Made by a program: the position numbers and the translations under genes
Part shown: positions 15,480-20,162 of the stretch, one piece after another
Numbering within the stretch: position 1 is the stretch's first letter
How the letters are laid out: each line of letters opens with the position of its first letter
Notes under the pieces: model-generated
Told to the model about the DNA's origin: nothing
The model's database searches: none
The model's input: the letters and a program-made list of their open reading frames with translations, nothing else
Source: Flavobacteriaceae bacterium
GTDB taxonomy: Bacteria; Bacteroidota; Bacteroidia; Flavobacteriales; Flavobacteriaceae
Assembly: GCA_018623655.1 (NCBI GenBank)
Contig: JAAZVG010000008.1
Span: 1-20,162, forward strand
Reading direction: 5' to 3'
Length of the DNA: 20,162 nt

Positions 15480-16364
15480 TCACAAAGCCTCCAATCTAAT
15501 CATTTCAGCGGAAATAAGCGAACGGAGCTCTGAAGTCGCCGAGACTAAAGGTAGTCTGAGGTAGGGATTGATAAGATTCATATTAGATAGACTCGATTTA
15601 ATCCCCGTAGGATTACCCTCTTGGAAATTCAATTCACAAAAATGCTGAATTGACTCATGTACTAGATTTGCATCTTTTAAATTACCTGATAAAGCTGCGC
15701 GAACTCCTCTTCCAAAAATATTCGGAATAGATTGTCCGATAACTGAGATAACACCTTCAGCACCTAAACCTATAGCTGGAATAGTGGTAAAATCATCTCC
15801 AGATATAACTTGAAAATCTTGAGGTAATTCTTCTTTTAAAGCTGAAATAGTAGACAGGTCTCCACTTGCCTCTTTAATTCCAATGATGTTACTATGAGCC
15901 TTTCTCAGGCGCTTAACGGTATTAACTTCAATAGAAACGCCTGTACGCCCCGGAACGTTGTAGAGAATAACAGGAAGATCTGTCTTCCTTGCCAAAGCTG
16001 AAAAGTGTAGAAAAATTCCTTCTTGCGAAGGTTTAGTGTAATAGGGACAAACAGATAATATCGCATCTACCCCATCTAAATCATAATTGTCTAATTGTCT
16101 TAGAAGCCCATGAGTATCATTTGAACCGATACCTAAAACAATAGGAAGTTTATTATTATTAATCTTTTTGATTCTTTCAAGCAAAGCTACCTTTTCATCT
16201 GTTGTAAGGGTAGCAGTCTCTGCCGTTGTTCCTAGAACAACCAAGTAGTCTACCTTTTGTTCAATCTGGAAACAGACCAGCCGATCAAGTGCCTGTAGAT
16301 CAATAGCGCCATTTTGATCGAAAGGGGTGACTAATGCAACACCAAGACCTCTAAACTTTTTCAT
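15480..16364 (-). CDS. dapA: 4-hydroxy-tetrahydrodipicolinate synthase
   Basis: DapA condenses pyruvate with aspartate semialdehyde, the first committed step of the lysine and diaminopimelate branch that feeds peptidoglycan. The 294-residue barrel shows GTTAETATLT (45-54, with the threonine pair of the proton relay) and CPYYTKP (106-112). LYNVPGRTG (134-142) supplies Y135 and R140, and IGIKEASGD (161-169) supplies the Schiff-base lysine K164. SGDDFTTIPAIGLGAEGVISV is the usual C-terminal motif. A promoter element lies 18 bases upstream of the ATG in the largest gap of the window. The stop overlaps the longer possible start of bamD, so dapA may also feed transcription into the bamD series. Confidence 0.96.
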   Translation of the reverse strand: MKKFRGLGVALVTPFDQNGAIDLQALDRLVCFQIEQKVDYLVVLGTTAETATLTTDEKVALLERIKKINNNKLPIVLGIGSNDTHGLLRQLDNYDLDGVDAILSVCPYYTKPSQEGIFLHFSALARKTDLPVILYNVPGRTGVSIEVNTVKRLRKAHSNIIGIKEASGDLSTISALKEELPQDFQVISGDDFTTIPAIGLGAEGVISVIGQSIPNIFGRGVRAALSGNLKDANLVHESIQHFCELNFQEGNPTGIKSSLSNMNLINPYLRLPLVSATSELRSLISAEMIRLEAL

Positions 16365-16382
16365 TTCTTAGAAATTGAACTA

Positions 16383-16390
16383 CAAAAATA
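16383..16390 (-). promoter_or_regulatory. Probable -7 promoter element (TATTTTTG) for dapA
   Basis: On the minus strand the bases read TATTTTTG, an exact TAnnTTTG match identical to the boxes at 1219 and 19830. It ends 18 bases before the dapA ATG, inside the 103-base gap between ligA and dapA. A TTTG is found 25 bases further upstream, longer than the usual spacer, so the -33 element is unsure. The rest of this gap shows only a weak four-base-pair hairpin after the ligA stop. Confidence 0.5.
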
Positions 16391-16467
16391 CTTCTTGATT
16401 TATCGCGGATAAAATCAAATTGTTAAAACACAGGGCTCATTAACTAAATAAAAACAACCTGTTGTAA

Positions 16468-18480
16468 TTATAACATTTCAAGAAACTCAGACTCACTCAA
16501 CATTCTAATTCCAAGCGATTCCGCCTTTTGAAGTTTTGAAGGTCCCATATTTTCGCCTGCAATCACTAAATCTGTCTTAGAGGATATACTACTTTGAATT
16601 ATCGCTCCTAAACCCTCTAATTTTGACTTTAATTCATCTCTACTAAATGAACTGAATACTCCCGAAACAACAACTTTCTTATTTGTGAAAACCGAGTTTA
16701 CCTGTACACTTTCTTCAATAACTTTTTCCATTTGAAGCCCAAATTCACGCAACCTTTCAATTAAGGTTATGTTTGCTTTGTCGTTCCTAAATGAAACGAT
16801 ACTTTCGGCAATTTTTAAACCAATATCGGGTATTTCACTTAGTGCTTCTAGATTGGCAGAGAATAAAGCATCAATAGTAGGGAACGATTTTACAAGTTTT
16901 TTCGCAACCGTTTCACCCACCATTCGAATACCCAATCCAAAAAGTACCTTTTCAAAAGGTTTTGACTTACTCTTTTCAACTCCTTCGAGTAAATTATTCA
17001 CAGAGGTGTCTGCCATTCGATCGAGGCTTATCAGTCGATGATATTCCAGTTGGTACAAATCAGCTACATCTCGAATCAAACCTTCGTTAACAAGTTGTGC
17101 AATAGTCTCGTCTCCGATTCCATCAATATCCATCGCCTTTCTTGAGGCGAAGTGCTGTATTCGTCCAATCACTTGAGGAGCACATCTTAAATGATTTGAG
17201 CAGTAATACGCTGCCTCGCCTTCAGGTCTTTCAAGGGTGCTTCCACATTCGGGACATTCTTTGGTAAAGGAAACTTTAATACTATTCCGTTTTCGCATTT
17301 CTTTTTTTACACCTGTAATTTTCGGAATGATCTCACCCCCTTTTTCAACGGTTACCGTATCTCCAAAATACAAATCAAGCTTATCAATTTGATCCGCATT
17401 ATGCAGTGAGGCGCGTTTAACGATCGTTCCTCCAAGGAGTACAGGAGTTAAATTAGCTACAGGAGTAATCGCGCCAGTTCTACCCACTTGAAAAACAACT
17501 GAATTGAGTTCTGTGGTAACTTCTTCGGCTTGAAACTTAAATGCGATGGCCCAACGGGGAGATTTAGCTGTAAATCCCAGCTCTTTTTGTAGATCGACGC
17601 GATCAACCTTAATCACAATCCCATCGATTTCATAATTTAAGGATCTACGCTTTTTGTCCCAATACTGTATAAAAGATTCTATTTCTTCTACAGAATGGCA
17701 CAAAGCAGAATGATCTGGAACAAAAAATCCCATAGAACGAGTCTTTTGCAAAAGCTCATATTGCGAATGATAGATTTGATTGTCAGAGACAATTCCATAA
17801 AGAAAACAGTCTAAATTTCGCTTTGATACCTCGCTAGAATCCTGAAGTTTTAAGCTTCCAGATGCTGTATTTCTAGGGTTCATGAATACAGGAAATCCTT
17901 TCAATTGTCTTTTTTGATTTAACTCATCAAATGCACTTCTAGATAAAATCACTTCTCCTCGAATATCAAAATCTTTAGGAAATGGAGGCTTTAGTTTTAA
18001 AGGGACCGTTTTTATGGTTCTAACATTCGTAGTAATATCATCTCCTTGAGTTCCATCCCCTCTAGTTATAGCTTCAATCAATTCACCATTTTTATAGGTT
18101 ATTGAAACGCTAGCCCCATCATATTTAAGTTCACAGCAAAACGAAAGCTCAAAGACTTCATCCTTATTTTCCTGACTCAATCGCTTTTTTATTCGGTTAA
18201 TCCATTCTTTAACATCTTCTAGCGAATAAGAATTATCTAAAGAGTACATTGGAAAACGATGAGATTTACTCATAAAATCCTTTGTAACACCACCTCCTAC
18301 ACGTTTCGTTGGTGAATTTGGATCTGCCAAACTCGGATAAGATTGCTCTAACAAACTTAATTCCTTCATTAATCGGTCAAACTCGTAATCAGAAATAATG
18401 GGATTGTCTTCGATATAATATCTTCTGTTATGATCGATTAATTCTTGAGTAAGCTGAATAATTCGTTCTTCTGGTTTCAT
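16468..18480 (-). CDS. ligA: NAD-dependent DNA ligase LigA
   Basis: LigA seals nicks during replication and repair, using NAD as the adenylate donor. The 670 residues are complete. The Ia domain at the N-terminus has YYIEDNPIISDYEFDRLM. The adenylation domain has the AMP-accepting K119 in CELKYDGAS and GDGTQGDD (141-148), and DGIVIKVD (286-293) and WAIAFKF (310-316) are further nucleotidyltransferase motifs. The OB fold has QVGRTGAITPVA. A Cys4 zinc finger is formed by C409, C412, C427 and C433. The helix-hairpin-helix region and a C-terminal BRCT domain (about 596-670, VVVSGVF then SSKTDLVIAGENMGPSKLQKA) complete the plan. The ATG overlaps the prmC stop (ATGA), so the two are co-translated. 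All catalytic residues I can place are present. Confidence 0.97.
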   Translation of the reverse strand: MKPEERIIQLTQELIDHNRRYYIEDNPIISDYEFDRLMKELSLLEQSYPSLADPNSPTKRVGGGVTKDFMSKSHRFPMYSLDNSYSLEDVKEWINRIKKRLSQENKDEVFELSFCCELKYDGASVSITYKNGELIEAITRGDGTQGDDITTNVRTIKTVPLKLKPPFPKDFDIRGEVILSRSAFDELNQKRQLKGFPVFMNPRNTASGSLKLQDSSEVSKRNLDCFLYGIVSDNQIYHSQYELLQKTRSMGFFVPDHSALCHSVEEIESFIQYWDKKRRSLNYEIDGIVIKVDRVDLQKELGFTAKSPRWAIAFKFQAEEVTTELNSVVFQVGRTGAITPVANLTPVLLGGTIVKRASLHNADQIDKLDLYFGDTVTVEKGGEIIPKITGVKKEMRKRNSIKVSFTKECPECGSTLERPEGEAAYYCSNHLRCAPQVIGRIQHFASRKAMDIDGIGDETIAQLVNEGLIRDVADLYQLEYHRLISLDRMADTSVNNLLEGVEKSKSKPFEKVLFGLGIRMVGETVAKKLVKSFPTIDALFSANLEALSEIPDIGLKIAESIVSFRNDKANITLIERLREFGLQMEKVIEESVQVNSVFTNKKVVVSGVFSSFSRDELKSKLEGLGAIIQSSISSKTDLVIAGENMGPSKLQKAESLGIRMLSESEFLEML

Positions 18481-19319
18481 TTTCTCTTAGATAATTTCAG
18501 CATTCTAAAATTCATTCGAAAGTCATTTCGAGATTCTACAATGAATTCAGGGGTATACAATTCAATCAAATCTCGTTTTAAGAATTGATTGCATTCCAAA
18601 TACATCACCGAATGATCGGGAGTATTACTTTTAAAAATAGACCCCAATCTTTTATAAAATATTAGTGGATCAGTATCACTAACAAAAAGTGCAGAGTGAG
18701 GTTCATTGTCTATTACAGTTTTATGCATTTCTTTTTTTTCTAAAGCTCTTATATAAGGTGGATTAGATACTATTATATCAAACTTTACTTTAGGTGTATA
18801 TTGAAAAATATCTTTTTGAACCCATTCAAGCCTTGATTCATGAATTTTATCGTTTTTTAAAGCATACTGCAGTGCCTTTTCGCTAGAATCAACACCGGTT
18901 ATACGAGCAGAATTTAGATATTTAGACAGCGCAATTGAAATAGCCCCACTACCGCAACAAGCATCTAATATATTAAGCGCTTTTTGATCTTTAAAATCTT
19001 CTATAATCCAATCTACAAGCTCTTCTGTCTCAGGTCTTGGAATCAAAACACCGTCACCTACCATCAAAGACAACCCGTGAAATTCACAATAACCAAAAAT
19101 ATATTGGTATGGAACGCCTAGTGTTAGTTGTTTAAGATAATTTTTAAAAAGTGAACTTCGCCTATTGTCTATCTCCTGATCTTTATCAAGTATAATTACT
19201 GGCCATTGACTACCAAAGTACTCCAGATATGCATACCTACATAATTTCAAAATTTCAAGATCTGAATATAAAGATGATAAATCTTTAAAGCACTTATTTT
19301 CAAATTCTTGTATGGTCAA
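18477..19319 (-). CDS. prmC: Peptide chain release factor N5-glutamine methyltransferase PrmC
   Basis: PrmC methylates the glutamine of the GGQ motif in release factors 1 and 2, which speeds peptide release. The 280 residues include PYQYIFGYCEFHGL (70-83), the LIPRPETEELVDWI loop (92-105), the S-adenosylmethionine site LDACCGSGAISIAL (118-131) and the catalytic NPPYI (186-190). The start is TTG (19317-19319), overlapping the GNAT stop as TTGA. The first Met inside the protein is far downstream and would remove the N-terminal helical domain, and homologues begin in a similar way. It is in an operon with the GNAT gene and ligA. CC in place of the common GT or CT of the LDxxTGSG loop is an unusual but conservative change. 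Confidence 0.93.
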   Translation of the reverse strand: MTIQEFENKCFKDLSSLYSDLEILKLCRYAYLEYFGSQWPVIILDKDQEIDNRRSSLFKNYLKQLTLGVPYQYIFGYCEFHGLSLMVGDGVLIPRPETEELVDWIIEDFKDQKALNILDACCGSGAISIALSKYLNSARITGVDSSEKALQYALKNDKIHESRLEWVQKDIFQYTPKVKFDIIVSNPPYIRALEKKEMHKTVIDNEPHSALFVSDTDPLIFYKRLGSIFKSNTPDHSVMYLECNQFLKRDLIELYTPEFIVESRNDFRMNFRMLKLSKRK

Positions 19320-19807
19320 AGTTTAAGTATTAAATGAATTGGACAAGAAGTGTGACCAGTACCTCCCAGTGGTCCATCTAAGTAACTAAACCCTAATCGT
19401 TCATACAATCCAATTGCAGATTTCATTTGTGGGAGTGTTTCGATATACGCTTTTCGGTAACCCGCCTTTCGAGAATCTTCAATTAATTGAAGCAGTAACC
19501 TTTTGCCTATTCCTTTACCTCTAAGTTTTTGATCGAAATACATTTTTTGAATCTCACAGACATCGCTCGGTGCTCCGGGAAGATCTCCATACCCACCTCC
19601 CCCCAGTAGCTCTCCATTGCAGCGGATAACATAATAATCTCTTTTCGGTTTATTATAATAAGTATATAAGTCAAAAAGATATGGATCGGCATAGGCTGTA
19701 CCCGTTTTTGGAGCATTCATTTCCTCTAGAACGCTCCTTATTAGGTTACCTAACTCATAACTATCTTTTGGCTCTATTAAAGAAATTTGTATCGACCCTA
19801 GATGCAC
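19316..19807 (-). CDS. GNAT-family N-acetyltransferase
   Basis: The 163-residue protein carries one GNAT domain. The acetyl-CoA-binding motif is RGKGIGKRLLLQLIEDSR (about 97-114), preceded by the beta strand VCEIQKMYFD and followed by GYRKAYIETLP and GLYERLGFSY. The early GTAYADPYLFDLY segment is shared with many uncharacterised Bacteroidota members. The acceptor cannot be told. Being first in an operon with prmC might suggest a ribosome- or protein-related substrate, but that is speculation. The start is GTG (19805-19807), since no in-frame ATG is available before the conserved region. No TAnnTTTG box was found upstream on this strand, and its promoter may overlap the divergent ribD start region. 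Confidence 0.85.
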   Translation of the reverse strand: MHLGSIQISLIEPKDSYELGNLIRSVLEEMNAPKTGTAYADPYLFDLYTYYNKPKRDYYVIRCNGELLGGGGYGDLPGAPSDVCEIQKMYFDQKLRGKGIGKRLLLQLIEDSRKAGYRKAYIETLPQMKSAIGLYERLGFSYLDGPLGGTGHTSCPIHLILKL

Positions 19808-19829
19808 TTTAATTCTTATTTTCTTTATC

Positions 19830-19837
19830 TATTTTTG
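19830..19837 (+). promoter_or_regulatory. Probable -7 promoter element (TATTTTTG) for ribD
   Basis: TATTTTTG is an exact TAnnTTTG match in the 34-base gap between the divergent GNAT and ribD genes. It ends four bases before the preferred GTG start of ribD and 25 bases before the next in-frame ATG. No TTG lies at the usual -33 distance. If it is the promoter, transcription would begin at about the GTG. Confidence 0.42.
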
Positions 19838-19841
19838 GAAG

Positions 19842-20162
19842 GTGAAGATACATGAATTCTACATGAAAAGGGCGCTAGACCTGGCCTTAAAAAATAGTCA
19901 AGGCGCAAGACCAAACCCTTCAGTAGGCGCTCTTATTGTAATAAAAGATACTGTTCTTGGCGAGGGTTTCACCTCAAATTATGGTGGCAATCACGCAGAA
20001 ATCAATGCCTTAGAAGGAATTTGTAAAAAGAACTTAAACCTTTTAAGCCAAGCAACGTTATATGTAACCTTAGAACCTTGCTCTCACACAGGCCAGACTC
20101 CTCCTTGTTCATTAGCTATAATTCGAAGTGGTATTCCCAAAGTGGTGATAGGATGCCTAGAT
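19842..20162 (+). CDS. ribD: Riboflavin biosynthesis protein RibD, N-terminal deaminase part (cut by window end)
   Basis: RibD deaminates and then reduces the pyrimidine intermediate of riboflavin synthesis. Only the first 107 codons are inside the window, covering the zinc-dependent deaminase domain. The family opening EFYMKRALDLA is followed by ARPNPSVGALIV. The zinc site comes from HAE in NHAEINALEG and the two cysteines of PCSHTGQTPPC (the start of the classic PCxxxGxTPPC motif), and GIPKVVIGCLD ends the visible part. I chose GTG at 19842-19844 because it preserves the HEFYM lead-in that aligns with DEYYM in E. coli RibD. The ATG at 19863-19865 would lose it, but it is better spaced from the promoter box. 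The reductase domain should lie beyond the window. Confidence 0.9.
   Translation, partial: MKIHEFYMKRALDLALKNSQGARPNPSVGALIVIKDTVLGEGFTSNYGGNHAEINALEGICKKNLNLLSQATLYVTLEPCSHTGQTPPCSLAIIRSGIPKVVIGCLD

Noticed and set aside
15467..15480. ATCTT/AAGAT hairpin between dapA and bamD
   Set aside because: A five-pair, AT-rich stem with no U-tract after it on the minus strand. It overlaps the proposed bamD promoter and does not look like a terminator.
16450..16465. Possible terminator of ligA: ACAA/TTGT hairpin followed by a run of T on the minus strand
   Set aside because: The stem is only four base pairs with a four-base loop and is AT-rich, much weaker than the fabI terminator. It may contribute to termination but cannot be called from sequence.
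1..20162. Search for CRISPR arrays, tRNA or rRNA genes, insertion sequences, long repeats and defence genes
   Set aside because: None was found. The gaps are too short (the longest is about 103 bases), and every gene belongs to a housekeeping or envelope family, so no new mobile or defence system can be supported here.

Overview
The window reads as a stretch of ordinary chromosome from a member of the Bacteroidota, most likely the order Flavobacteriales. It is AT-rich and tightly packed, and it shows no Shine-Dalgarno pattern. Several genes are preceded by the Bacteroidota -7 promoter element TAnnTTTG. Family-level markers agree: the type IX secretion protein PorD (DUF4835), a Bacteroidota-type RpoZ, FabI with the YNDMADNK active-site stretch, and an RprX/RprY-like two-component pair. 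The clustering of bamD, rpoZ, coaBC, porD and recN is, from memory, also typical of the group. No RNA gene, mobile element, CRISPR array or long repeat was found, and the longest gap between genes is about 103 bases.

Layout. Positions 1-516 (+) hold the last 17 codons of an unidentified gene followed by smpB (trans-translation). pcm (protein repair) converges on smpB from 1178 to 522. From a short divergent promoter region at 1179-1244, a plus-strand operon runs to 4825: a Gfo/Idh/MocA oxidoreductase, a YggS-type PLP protein, a DnaQ-like exonuclease with a decayed GIY-YIG domain, and miaA. Each of these genes overlaps the next by 4-8 bases.

From 4808 to 19807 every gene is on the minus strand. 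Read in transcription order they are: GNAT acetyltransferase, prmC and ligA (each overlapping the next by 4 bases); dapA with its own promoter, bamD, rpoZ, coaBC, porD and recN; fabI with its own promoter and a strong intrinsic terminator; then a family 2 glycosyltransferase, a YbbR-like protein, coaE, a sensor histidine kinase and its OmpR-type regulator. The 3' end of the regulator overlaps the 3' end of miaA by 18 bases. At the right edge, ribD (+) is divergent from the GNAT gene and is cut by the window end.

Together the genes cover translation quality and modification (smpB, miaA, prmC), genome maintenance (recN, ligA, the DnaQ-like protein), coenzyme A, PLP and riboflavin metabolism (coaBC, coaE, yggS, ribD), lysine and cell-wall precursor supply (dapA), fatty acid synthesis (fabI), envelope assembly and secretion (bamD, porD, glycosyltransferase) and transcription (rpoZ). 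I found no evidence of a new defence or mobile system. The observations most worth checking are the catalytically decayed GIY-YIG domain, a terminator whose U-tract touches the next start codon, two possibly leaderless starts (bamD, ribD), and non-canonical catalytic residues in CoaBC.
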